DNA of 12,578 bases from assembly GCA_947626155.1 (NCBI GenBank), contig CANQRC010000028.1:1-12578 (forward strand), given 5' to 3'. Below, piece after piece: positions 6,416-12,578 of this stretch. Source of the DNA: an uncultured Clostridia bacterium (GTDB lineage: Bacteria > Bacillota > Clostridia > Christensenellales > UBA1242). The translations under genes and the position numbers were made by a program. Position 1 is the stretch's first letter. The number at the start of each line of letters is the position of its first letter. The notes below the pieces were generated by a model, which was given only the letters and a program-made list of their open reading frames with translations, did not search any database and was not told the DNA's origin.

Positions 6416-6868
6416 CTACAGCATAATTTCTTGCAGCGTTGCAACCGCTTCTGTGGCAAGAGTTGTTGTTGGAAATACAAGCATAACGGTGTCGTCGCCA
6501 TAAGTTGCACCCATAAGTTCGTTCAGGTTAAGTTTGTCAATAAACGCGCAAACGCTTGCGCCCATGCCTTTAATGGTTTTGACCACAACCAAATTCAAAG
6601 CGCTCTTCGAGGAAATGACGCACTCTTTGAAGATGTTTATGTATTTATTAGAAACAACTTGTTGTTCAGCGCCCAAAATGGCATACTTATATTTGCCAGA
6701 ACTAGACAAAATTTTTGTCAGAGCAAGCTCTTTGATATCACGAGAAATTGTTGCCTGGGTGATTTCAAAGCCTGCATTTTTGAGTTCTCTTGCAAGTTCG
6801 TCTTGCGTTTCAATCTCTTTTGTTGAGATAAGTTCCAAAATTTTGGACTGTCTTGAACTTCTTGCCAT
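6416..6868 (-). CDS. argR: Arginine repressor ArgR/AhrC
   Basis: ArgR forms hexamers that bind arginine and repress arginine synthesis genes at 18-bp ARG boxes. The product of 150 residues has the winged-helix domain with the conserved TQATISRDIKEL (37-48). The C-terminal oligomerisation and arginine-binding domain has GMGASVCAFIDKL (101-113) and GDDTVMLVF (124-132), matching the family GDDT aspartates. The ATG at 6868 is preferred to the one at 6874: AAGGAG (6875-6880) directly abuts the earlier ATG but lies six bases before the later one. It forms an operon with recN, as in many Bacillota, where this gene is also called ahrC. The region upstream has candidate ARG boxes, which suggests autoregulation, and a strong hairpin just before the ribosome binding site. 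Confidence 0.96.
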   Translation of the reverse strand: MARSSRQSKILELISTKEIETQDELARELKNAGFEITQATISRDIKELALTKILSSSGKYKYAILGAEQQVVSNKYINIFKECVISSKSALNLVVVKTIKGMGASVCAFIDKLNLNELMGATYGDDTVMLVFPTTTLATEAVATLQEIML

Positions 6869-6883
6869 TGTCATCTCCTTAAT

Positions 6884-6916
6884 CGCTACACACGCCTATT
6901 TTAGGGCTGTGTAGCG
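6884..6916 (-). promoter_or_regulatory. Strong stem-loop in the argR leader
   Basis: CGCTACACA (6884-6892) and TGTGTAGCG (6908-6916) are perfect 9-bp arms, and an inner CCTA/TAGG helix extends the stem. In argR mRNA it would end three bases before the AAGGAG ribosome binding site. On the plus strand the hairpin is followed by five T residues, so it could also stop antisense transcripts. Confidence 0.55.
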
Positions 6917-6922
6917 TTTTTG

Positions 6923-6940
6923 CATAAATATAAATTTATG
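6923..6940. promoter_or_regulatory. Candidate ARG box, argR leader
   Basis: The 18 bases CATAAATATAAATTTATG are a near-perfect palindrome (CATAAAT-ATAA-ATTTATG). The inner 14 bases match 12 of 14 positions of TGAATwwwwATTCA. It lies 15-32 bases downstream of the predicted argR transcription start, and a further half-site ATTCATG follows at 6944-6950. Confidence 0.45.
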
Positions 6941-6961
6941 TTTATTCATGCAATTTTGATT

Positions 6962-6990
6962 ATTATACAATAAAATTTATAAATATGCAA
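6962..6990 (-). promoter_or_regulatory. Promoter of argR-recN
   Basis: On the minus strand TATAAT (6962-6967) is an exact -10 hexamer. TTGCAT (6985-6990) lies 17 bases upstream as a weak -35 (three of six). The -35 falls in the left arm of a dyad. Transcription would start near 6955, giving a leader of about 87 bases. Confidence 0.55.
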
Positions 6991-7014
6991 GCGATTTTTG
7001 CATATTTATTCACC
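6979..7014. promoter_or_regulatory. 12-bp dyad overlapping the argR -35 and a second candidate ARG box
   Basis: ATAAATATGCAA (6979-6990) and TTGCATATTTAT (6998-7009) are perfect inverted repeats with a 7-base spacer. The right arm with the next three bases forms TGCATATTTATTCA (6999-7012), which matches 13 of 14 positions of the ARG core TGAATwwwwATTCA. Binding here would cover the -35 region. Confidence 0.45.
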
Positions 7015-7189
7015 AATTTTTTATAAAAATTTTGATTTTTGCAAATTTATAAAATTTGAATTTATAAATATTACATTTTTTGCATATGGCTTTTCGGCAA
7101 AGAAAAAGGCGCTTTAAATCCCCGCCCCTGTTCAAATTCTTTCCTATTATATATATCACCGCCTGAACGCCGCCTCAATATTTTGTGTC

Positions 7190-7219
7190 AAAAAAATAAA
7201 AGCGCCAAGGCAGCACTTT
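7190..7219 (-). terminator. Rho-independent terminator after thiI
   Basis: In minus-strand RNA AAAGUGCU (7219-7212) pairs with GGCGCUUU (7206-7199), using two G-U wobbles, around a 5-base loop. UAUUUUUUU follows. It is the only clear terminator found for the pheS-pheT-desulfurase-thiI run. Confidence 0.75.
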
Positions 7220-7270
7220 CATTTTGCTTGTTTTCAATTTTGTTTTATTTTCAAGTTCAGTTTTAGATTT

Positions 7271-8443
7271 TTATCTTACAACTATAACCTCTTCCGTGGC
7301 AAGCGCCTTTTCAATCAGCCCCTCAACATCAAGTTTGGTTTCAAGTTTTTCCACCCTCTTAATTGTTGGCTTGATGACAGGATTTTTTGGAAGGAACACT
7401 GTGCAGCAATCTTCATATGGCAAAATTGAGGTTTCATAAGTTCCAATTTTTCGCGCCACGTCCATGATTTCCTCCTTGTCGAACGCCACCACCGGCCTGA
7501 AAACAGGGATGTCTATCACAGAATTTGTCACGGTCATGCTTTGCATTGTTTGGCTTGCCACCTGTCCAAGGCTTTCACCCGTCACAACCGCACCCGCCTC
7601 ATTTTTCTCGCACAGGCGTTTTGCAATTCTCATCATAAAGCGCCTCATGATGGTTATCATGTAGTCAGCATCACAGTTTTTGTGAATTTCCTCCTGAATT
7701 TCGGTGAAAGAAACAATGTGAAGTTTAATTTCGTCCACATATTTCGTGAGAAGCCTTGCAAGTTCAATCACTTTTTCCTTCGCCTGAACGCTTGTGTAAG
7801 GATAGGAATGAAAGTGAATTGCTTCAAGTTTCAGCCCACGCTTTGCCATAAGATAGCCGGCAACCGGGCTGTCAATTCCGCCAGAAAGAAGAAGCATTGC
7901 TTTCCCCGCGCTACCAAGAGGAAGCCCGCCCGCGCAAGGCAAGAGGTTTGTGTAAACATATGTCTTTTTGTTCGTTCTAACTTCAACATATATAATAAGA
8001 TCAGGATTATACAAATCAACTTTAAGTTTAGGAAATTTGTCAAGGACAACCTCGCCCAGATGTTTGTCAAGTTCCATTGAGGTCATCTCAAAAGTTTTGT
8101 CCGCCCTTTTGGTCTCAATTTTGAAAGACTTCACGCTTTTGCTTCCGCCAGAATCCTCAACCGCGCCCACAACAACATCTTCAATTGAGGGCAAATTGGT
8201 GTCGAACTCAAACGCCTGCGCAACGCCAATCAGCCCAAAAACAGTTTGAATTCTCTCAATTATTTCATTCTCAAAATCTTCAATATAGTCCGACAAAACA
8301 AGGCGGCCTTGTGTCTCCACCAAATGGCAGTCAAACCCCCGAAGTTTCTTCAAAATGTTTGTTTTCAGTAAACTGATAAAATCATGGCGATTTCGCCCTT
8401 TCAAAAACAATTCCCCAAATTTCAATAACAAAACCCTCTTCAT
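7271..8443 (-). CDS. thiI: tRNA 4-thiouridine synthase / thiazole sulfurtransferase ThiI
   Basis: ThiI adenylates U8 of tRNA and exchanges the oxygen for sulfur to give 4-thiouridine; in some bacteria it also passes sulfur to thiazole synthesis. The 390-residue product has an N-terminal ferredoxin-like part starting KRVLLLKFGELFLKGRNR, a THUMP domain (about 60-165) and a PP-loop ATPase domain with LLSGGIDSPVAGY (185-197). TGESLGQVASQT (288-299) and PYEDCCTVFLPKNP (342-355) are typical. There is no C-terminal rhodanese domain, as in Bacillus, so Cys346 or Cys347 is the likely sulfur acceptor. An in-frame Met 13 codons upstream exists, but the ATG at 8443 is chosen: it overlaps the desulfurase stop as ATGA and has GGAAAGG in front. 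Translational coupling with its sulfur donor is expected. Whether it serves thiamine here cannot be seen. Confidence 0.96.
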   Translation of the reverse strand: MKRVLLLKFGELFLKGRNRHDFISLLKTNILKKLRGFDCHLVETQGRLVLSDYIEDFENEIIERIQTVFGLIGVAQAFEFDTNLPSIEDVVVGAVEDSGGSKSVKSFKIETKRADKTFEMTSMELDKHLGEVVLDKFPKLKVDLYNPDLIIYVEVRTNKKTYVYTNLLPCAGGLPLGSAGKAMLLLSGGIDSPVAGYLMAKRGLKLEAIHFHSYPYTSVQAKEKVIELARLLTKYVDEIKLHIVSFTEIQEEIHKNCDADYMITIMRRFMMRIAKRLCEKNEAGAVVTGESLGQVASQTMQSMTVTNSVIDIPVFRPVVAFDKEEIMDVARKIGTYETSILPYEDCCTVFLPKNPVIKPTIKRVEKLETKLDVEGLIEKALATEEVIVVR

Positions 8444-9561
8444 TTTGCCACCCTTTCCACAATATTTTTGTAAGTTTCGCAAACAATTTTTGCCGCCAAA
8501 GTCACCTCCTCAAGCGTTTGATAAGCATTAAAACTTACCCTCACCGAAGAGATAATTTCCTCTTTGGAAAAGCCAATGTTTTCAAGCGCGCGATTGCCCG
8601 CTTTCTTCGATGAACAGGCGCTTCCAAGCCCCACAATAACGCCGCGCTGCTCAAGAGCATGAAGCATTGTTTCGCCTTTAACACCCTCAAATTGGAGGCA
8701 TTCTATGTAAGGCGAGCCGCCAAAATCCACAATCTTAATTCCTTTTAAAGAGACCGCGTCATTAAACGCTTGCTTGAGAGCACGGACATTTTCAAGATTT
8801 TTTTGAACATCAATCATTTCAACCGCTTTTCTAAACTGCATAATTCCCGAAACATTTTCAGTCCCCGAGCGAACCCCATATTGCTGACCACCACCCTGAA
8901 AAAGTTCTTTCAAAGCGGTTTTGTTCTTCACATAAAGCCCCGCGACCCCCTTAGGTCCATGTATTTTGTGCGCACTAAAAGAGTAGAGGTCAACCGAAAG
9001 CCCTCTCAAAGAAAACGGAATTTTCATGAAAGCTTGAACGCCGTCAACGTGCAAAACCGCCTTAGGACAAAGCCTGTTTTTCAAAGCGGAAATCTTTTTC
9101 AAATCATTGATTGCGCCCGTCTCATTTGAAACGTGCATAATTGAAATCAGTCTAGTTCTCTCATTCAAAACGCTCTCAAGCGCAGCCAAATCAACAGTTC
9201 CATCTTTCAAAAGTGGCACAAAATGCACCTTTCTGCCCTCCATTTCAAGCGCTTTTGCAACATTAAAAACGGACGGATGCTCGCCAGAAGAAAAAACATA
9301 TTCCCAGTTGCCCGTTCTCAAACTGCCCTTGATTGCAAGATTATTGCTCTCAGTTGCGCAGCCTGTGAAAATGACATTTCCCTCGCTTGCGCCCAATTTT
9401 TGCAGGAAAAACCTTTCCGTTTCCGAGATTTTTTTGGAAACTTCCATGGATTTTATAGTCACGGCCGAAGGGTTGAAAAAATCCACGCATGAAAATTCTT
9501 TATGAACTTCCACGCATTCATCAAACATTTTAGTTGTTCCAGCATTGTCAAGATAAATCAT
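8440..9561 (-). CDS. Cysteine desulfurase, NifS/IscS superfamily (NifZ-like ThiI partner)
   Basis: This PLP enzyme takes sulfur from cysteine, leaving alanine, and holds it as a persulfide. The 373-residue product shows YLDNAGTT (3-10), FTGCATESNN (65-74), the conserved EHPSV (94-98), HVSNETGAIND (143-153), HVDGVQ (171-176), SAHKIHGPKG with the PLP lysine Lys199, RSGTEN (231-236), and the active-site Cys316 in GSACSSKKAGN. The start at 9561 (ATG) is preferred to a TTG two codons upstream because AGAGG is six bases before the ATG. It overlaps thiI by four bases, so it is most likely the dedicated sulfur donor for ThiI, like B. subtilis NifZ, rather than the Fe-S cluster enzyme SufS or IscS. 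No SufU/IscU gene is next to it. A repeat copy fills the spacer from pheT. Confidence 0.93.
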   Translation of the reverse strand: MIYLDNAGTTKMFDECVEVHKEFSCVDFFNPSAVTIKSMEVSKKISETERFFLQKLGASEGNVIFTGCATESNNLAIKGSLRTGNWEYVFSSGEHPSVFNVAKALEMEGRKVHFVPLLKDGTVDLAALESVLNERTRLISIMHVSNETGAINDLKKISALKNRLCPKAVLHVDGVQAFMKIPFSLRGLSVDLYSFSAHKIHGPKGVAGLYVKNKTALKELFQGGGQQYGVRSGTENVSGIMQFRKAVEMIDVQKNLENVRALKQAFNDAVSLKGIKIVDFGGSPYIECLQFEGVKGETMLHALEQRGVIVGLGSACSSKKAGNRALENIGFSKEEIISSVRVSFNAYQTLEEVTLAAKIVCETYKNIVERVAK

Positions 9562-9586
9562 TTTCAACCTCTTCGCTTATCTTTTT

Positions 9587-9638
9587 CATTGCATAATACA
9601 CAATATGTGGTGTATTATGTTGCATACTACACAATATT
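9587..9638 (+). repeat. Palindromic intergenic repeat, copy B
   Basis: This copy of 52 bases is colinear with copy C and inverted relative to copy A. CATAATACAC and GTGTATTATG form a perfect 10-bp dyad, followed by TTGCATACTACACAATATT (9620-9638). It lies six bases beyond the pheT stop codon and 25 bases before the desulfurase ATG. Two small gaps make it shorter than the 59-base copies. Confidence 0.75.
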
Positions 9639-9644
9639 TTACAC

Positions 9645-12050
9645 TTATCTCAGCTTAGCTCCAAATCTAAATTCAAGGCTTCTCAAAATTTTTGAAACAA
9701 AGCCGTTTATTTCTTCGCTCGTCAAAGTTTTCTCATCACTCACAAAAACAATTTTATAAGCCATGCTTTTCTTATCTGCCCCCAAAGTTTGACTTCTGTA
9801 AACATCAAACAAGTTTACATCCACGCAGTTTTTGCCCCCGGCAGACTTAATTGCGTTTTTAAGTTCTTCATTGCTAACCTTTTCATCAACAACAAGCGCC
9901 AAGTCACGCTCCACAGATGGAAACTTGGAAACTTCCTTTGTCTCATACTTTTTCTCTGGCAAACTTGAAAGGTAGTCTGTGTCAAGTTCGCCATAATAAA
10001 CATCTTGATTTATATCATAATTTTTCAGCACGCTCTTGTGAATTTTTCCAAACCAGCCAACAACCTTTCCATCTTTTGCCACAATTTGCGCGCTCACACC
10101 ACTGTGAAGATAAGGCTCCGTTGCCCTTTCCAATTTGTATTCAAGCGAAGTTCCAACAAGCAGGTTCTCCACAACCGCTTTCATATTAAAGAAGTCATAT
10201 CCCGCCTCGCAAACCGCAAAAGAAAGCCTATTGTTCTCGGTTGGAAGTTCTTTCAGCGGCAAAGATTTTGGCTGATACACCCTGCCCACCTCAAAAAATC
10301 TCAAATCTTTATTTCCGACCGACAAGTTGTATGCAATATCCAGCAAAAGCGCGTGCGCCATAACCGTTCTCACAGTTGACATATCCTCACTTATTGGGTT
10401 TGCAATTTTTATGACATTTCTTCTTTCGTCATCTTCCGCAAGCAGCAAATTGTCGCACGCCTGAGCGGTGTAAAGCGAATAGTTCAGCGTTTCATAAAAG
10501 CCCTCGCCCACCAAAATATTTTTCAAATTATTTTCAAAAACAAGCCGTGGCTCATACTCGCCAATGGTGATTGTGGAATTCTCAAACGCGCCACCTTCAA
10601 TATTGTTGTAAACATCATAGCCATAAATTCTTATAATTTCGTCCGCCAAATCGTTGTCGTTTTGGATGTCTTCGCGCAAAATTGGAGGCTCACACATCAA
10701 AACATCCCCATTCAAAATTGTTTTAATTCCCAGCCCGTTCAAAATTTGAAGAACCATTTCTTTTGGAATTTCGAAGCCCAAGATTTTGCAGATTTTGCTG
10801 TAAGACGCCTTGACAACTTGCGTTTGTCCAAGCCTTGAAGAAGAAACTTTGTCAATCAGTCCGCCCACAATTTCGCCACAATCAAGTTTGCTGACAAGGT
10901 GAAGCGCCCGTTTCAAAGCAAGAGTTGGAGAATTTATGTTCACACCTTTCTCATATCTTGCCGAGCTGTCAGTTCTAAGACCAAATTTCTTCGCCGTCAA
11001 GCGTACGCTCTTCAAATCAAAAACCGCACACTCAAAAACGCTTTCAGTTGTGTCATTTTCAATGGCGCTGTTCACTCCGCCAATAACTCCCGCAATAACC
11101 ACAGGCTTCTTGGCGTCGGCAATAACCATCACATCTTCGTCAAGGTCATAAGAATTTCCGTTCAAAACCGAAATCTTCTCGCCCTTTCGCGCCTGCCTAA
11201 CTTCAATTTTCTTGCCTTCAAGGTAGCGGTAGTCGAAGGCGTGCATTGGCTGGCCTTGCTCAATCAAAACATAGTTTGTGATGTCAACCATATTATTTAT
11301 AGGTTTAATTCCAACCGCATTAAGCCTGCTTCTCAGCCAAAGTGGAGAGCGCATAAGTTTTATATTTTTAACATAAGCAGCCATATACCTTGTGCAGTTT
11401 GGCGTTTTCACATCAACAGAAACAAGGTTGTTCACATCGCCGGAAACAGTCTTGTAAGAAACATCAAAATCCTTAAACTTTTTGTCGAACATGGCGCAAA
11501 CCTCATGCGCAACGCCCACAACGCTGTTGCAGTCCGGCCTGTTTGGAGTTACATTGATGTCAAAAACCGCGTCATTAAGAAGAAGAGCATCCTCAATTTT
11601 TGTGCCAGGCTTAAAATCACTTGGCAAAATAAGAATGCCGTTCACACCTGCGCCCTCAAAGTAGTTTTCATCAATTCCAATCTCTTCGCCAGAGCAAAAC
11701 ATTCCCTCGCTCTTCACGCCTCTAAAATTGGTTGGCTTAATTTTAACACCATTGCACAAATCCGCCCCGTCAAGCGCAACAGGAACAATCGCCCCCTCAA
11801 ACACATTTGTAGCAGAGGTTATGATTTGCACATTTTTAAAGCCAACATTAACCTGGCAAACAACAAGCCTATCTGCCTCAGGATGTTTTTCAATTTTTTC
11901 TATGCGGCAGACATAAACATCATGAAGATGCTCATTTTGAAAAATCAATTCTTCAACTTCAAAGCCGGAAGTTGTCAATTTGTCAGCAATTTCTTTTGGG
12001 CTAACATCAATATCAACAAAATCTTTAAGCCAATTATAAGAAACTTTCAT
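9645..12050 (-). CDS. pheT: Phenylalanyl-tRNA synthetase beta subunit PheT
   Basis: PheT pairs with PheS in the alpha2-beta2 enzyme that charges tRNA-Phe; it binds tRNA and removes mischarged tyrosine. The 801 residues match the full bacterial length. Seen in order: an N-terminal segment (MKVSYNWLKDFVDID), the tRNA-binding OB-fold (about 42-150, HPEADRLVVCQV), B3/B4 editing domain (about 212-385, including AFDYRYLEGKKIEVR and FGLRTDSSARYEKGVN), B5 domain (about 405-475), the catalytic-like core (about 495-690) and the FDX-ACB anticodon-binding domain from KFPSVERDLALVVD (709-722) to the end. AAAGGAGAG precedes the ATG at 12050 with suitable spacing. It lies 81 bases after pheS, and that spacer is mostly repeat copy C. 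Regulation such as a T-box would sit upstream of pheS, outside the window. Firm assignment. Confidence 0.98.
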   Translation of the reverse strand: MKVSYNWLKDFVDIDVSPKEIADKLTTSGFEVEELIFQNEHLHDVYVCRIEKIEKHPEADRLVVCQVNVGFKNVQIITSATNVFEGAIVPVALDGADLCNGVKIKPTNFRGVKSEGMFCSGEEIGIDENYFEGAGVNGILILPSDFKPGTKIEDALLLNDAVFDINVTPNRPDCNSVVGVAHEVCAMFDKKFKDFDVSYKTVSGDVNNLVSVDVKTPNCTRYMAAYVKNIKLMRSPLWLRSRLNAVGIKPINNMVDITNYVLIEQGQPMHAFDYRYLEGKKIEVRQARKGEKISVLNGNSYDLDEDVMVIADAKKPVVIAGVIGGVNSAIENDTTESVFECAVFDLKSVRLTAKKFGLRTDSSARYEKGVNINSPTLALKRALHLVSKLDCGEIVGGLIDKVSSSRLGQTQVVKASYSKICKILGFEIPKEMVLQILNGLGIKTILNGDVLMCEPPILREDIQNDNDLADEIIRIYGYDVYNNIEGGAFENSTITIGEYEPRLVFENNLKNILVGEGFYETLNYSLYTAQACDNLLLAEDDERRNVIKIANPISEDMSTVRTVMAHALLLDIAYNLSVGNKDLRFFEVGRVYQPKSLPLKELPTENNRLSFAVCEAGYDFFNMKAVVENLLVGTSLEYKLERATEPYLHSGVSAQIVAKDGKVVGWFGKIHKSVLKNYDINQDVYYGELDTDYLSSLPEKKYETKEVSKFPSVERDLALVVDEKVSNEELKNAIKSAGGKNCVDVNLFDVYRSQTLGADKKSMAYKIVFVSDEKTLTSEEINGFVSKILRSLEFRFGAKLR

Positions 12051-12071
12051 TTTAAATTCTCTCCTTTAATT

Positions 12072-12130
12072 TGTTGCATAATACACAATATATGGTGTAG
12101 TATGCATTGCATAATACCTCAATATATTGT
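12072..12130 (+). repeat. Palindromic intergenic repeat, copy C
   Basis: GCATAATACAC (12076-12086) and GTGTAGTATGC (12095-12105) form a dyad with one mismatch, followed by a third arm, ATTGCATAATAC (12105-12116), and a terminal CAATATATTG. The element is 59 bases, begins one base after the pheS stop codon and ends close to the pheT ribosome binding site, so it would be part of the phe transcript. Confidence 0.75.
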
Positions 12131-12131
12131 T

Positions 12132-12578
12132 TTATCTCATTTGTTTTAAAAACCTCATATCGTTTCTAAACAGATATTTGATGTTTGGAATTTTGTTTGT
12201 CACCATGACACTTCTATCAATCCCCGGCCCAAAAGCAAAGCCCGAATATTTTTTGCTATCAATTCCTGCCATTTCAAGCACTCTTGGATTGACCACTCCT
12301 GCCGCAAAAAATTCTGAAAAGCCTGTGCCTTTGCAAAGATTGCACCCCTTTCCTCCGCACATTTGGCAAGTTGCGTCAATCTCTATGCTTGGCTCTGTGA
12401 AAGGAAAATATGATGGCCTTACCCTAATTTTGATGTCCTCGCCATACAATCTCTTCAAGATTTCTTTTATCATCATCATCAAATCTTTAAGCCCAACATT
12501 TTCATCAACTACAAGCGCTTCAAACTGATTGAATATTGGTGAATGGGAACTGTCACTGTCGTTGCGATAAACCCTGCC
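12132..12578 (-). CDS. pheS: Phenylalanyl-tRNA synthetase alpha subunit PheS (C-terminal part, runs off the window)
   Basis: The last 148 codons of the catalytic alpha subunit are present; the start lies right of the window. The reading frame is open to the edge, beginning GRVYRNDSDSSHSPIFNQFE, which is class II motif 2 with its conserved Arg. Further on are VRPSYFPFTEPSIEID, a four-cysteine stretch CQMCGGKGCNLC (spacing C-x2-C-x4-C-x2-C, common in Bacillota PheS), AGIDSKKYSGFAFGPGIDR (motif 3 with its Arg) and the C-terminus NDMRFLKQMR. Motif 3 is usually GMGxER; here it is GPGIDR. PheS forms the aminoacylation site and activates phenylalanine with ATP. pheT follows in the same direction, as usual. 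Firm assignment. Confidence 0.97.
   Translation of the reverse strand, partial: GRVYRNDSDSSHSPIFNQFEALVVDENVGLKDLMMMIKEILKRLYGEDIKIRVRPSYFPFTEPSIEIDATCQMCGGKGCNLCKGTGFSEFFAAGVVNPRVLEMAGIDSKKYSGFAFGPGIDRSVMVTNKIPNIKYLFRNDMRFLKQMR

Larger units (their letters stand above)
6869..7188. other. A+T-rich control region upstream of argR
   Basis: No gene is seen in these 320 bases. Bases 6917-7085 are almost all A and T and hold several dyads, including CAAATTT-ATA-AAATTTG (7042-7058), plus four TGCATA/TATGCA motifs near 6921, 6985, 6999 and 7081. The argR promoter, leader hairpin and ARG-box-like sites are listed separately. Bases 7090-7188 show nothing I can name. The region ends at the terminator of thiI, so it serves argR only. 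Confidence 0.6.

Noticed and set aside
6869..6874. Earlier argR start codon at 6874
   Set aside because: The AAGGAG ribosome binding site directly abuts that ATG, leaving no spacing; the ATG at 6868 is six bases away.
7541..8080. 179-codon plus-strand open frame opposite thiI
   Set aside because: Antisense to the conserved PP-loop domain of thiI with no ribosome binding site or family motif.
8444..8482. Longer thiI starting at 8482
   Set aside because: The extra 13 codons lie inside the desulfurase gene and include the thiI ribosome binding site; the ATGA overlap start gives the normal ThiI N-terminus.
9562..9567. TTG start two codons upstream in the desulfurase gene
   Set aside because: The ATG at 9561 has better spacing to AGAGG and gives the usual MIYLDNAGTT start.
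12051..12131. T-box or attenuator terminator before pheT
   Set aside because: No Stem I, no T-box sequence and no U run after the hairpins; a T-box, if present, would be upstream of pheS outside the window.
10899..12149. 416-codon open frame on the plus strand opposite pheT
   Set aside because: It lies wholly antisense to a full-length, well-conserved pheT, shows no recognisable motif and has low-complexity Asn/Lys/Phe-rich composition; it follows from pheT codon usage.

Overview
The window looks like chromosomal DNA of an endospore-forming, A+T-leaning member of the Bacillota (class Clostridia or a close relative). The evidence is a full-length SpoIVB sporulation protease, an argR-recN pair, a NifZ-type cysteine desulfurase next to a rhodanese-less ThiI, and a Cys-rich PheS of the Bacillota kind. 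I cannot place it more finely. Nearly everything is on the minus strand; the only plus-strand gene is a PadR-type regulator.

Left part (1-4631): a short intergenic block with a terminator, then spoIVB and a YgjP/DUF45-type zinc hydrolase (both minus). Divergent from them is a 556-residue protein that joins a PadR winged helix to a long polar linker and four C-terminal membrane segments. Convergent to that gene, across a large two-way terminator, lies a small COG2426-type membrane protein. Middle (4749-7188): the argR-recN operon with its own terminator, preceded by a very A+T-rich control region with candidate ARG boxes, a promoter and a strong leader hairpin. Right part (7190-12578): pheS (3' part only), pheT, a cysteine desulfurase and thiI, all in one direction, with the only clear terminator after thiI. 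This pairs phenylalanyl-tRNA synthetase with tRNA 4-thiouridine/thiazole sulfur transfer.

In many Clostridia argR-recN is followed directly by spoIVB and spo0A. Here a three-gene block separates recN from spoIVB, so it looks like an insertion or rearrangement; spo0A would be expected just left of the window.

The most unusual non-coding structure is a 52-59 bp palindromic repeat in three intergenic spacers: upstream of the padR promoter, just after the pheT stop and just after the pheS stop. Each copy has three alternating arms, so the middle arm can pair with either neighbour. Other local structures are a perfect 9-bp inverted repeat around the spoIVB start codon, apparently leaderless promoters for the DUF45 gene and perhaps spoIVB, and hairpins near the ribosome binding sites of argR and the exporter. 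No tRNA, rRNA, CRISPR array, insertion sequence or phage gene was seen.
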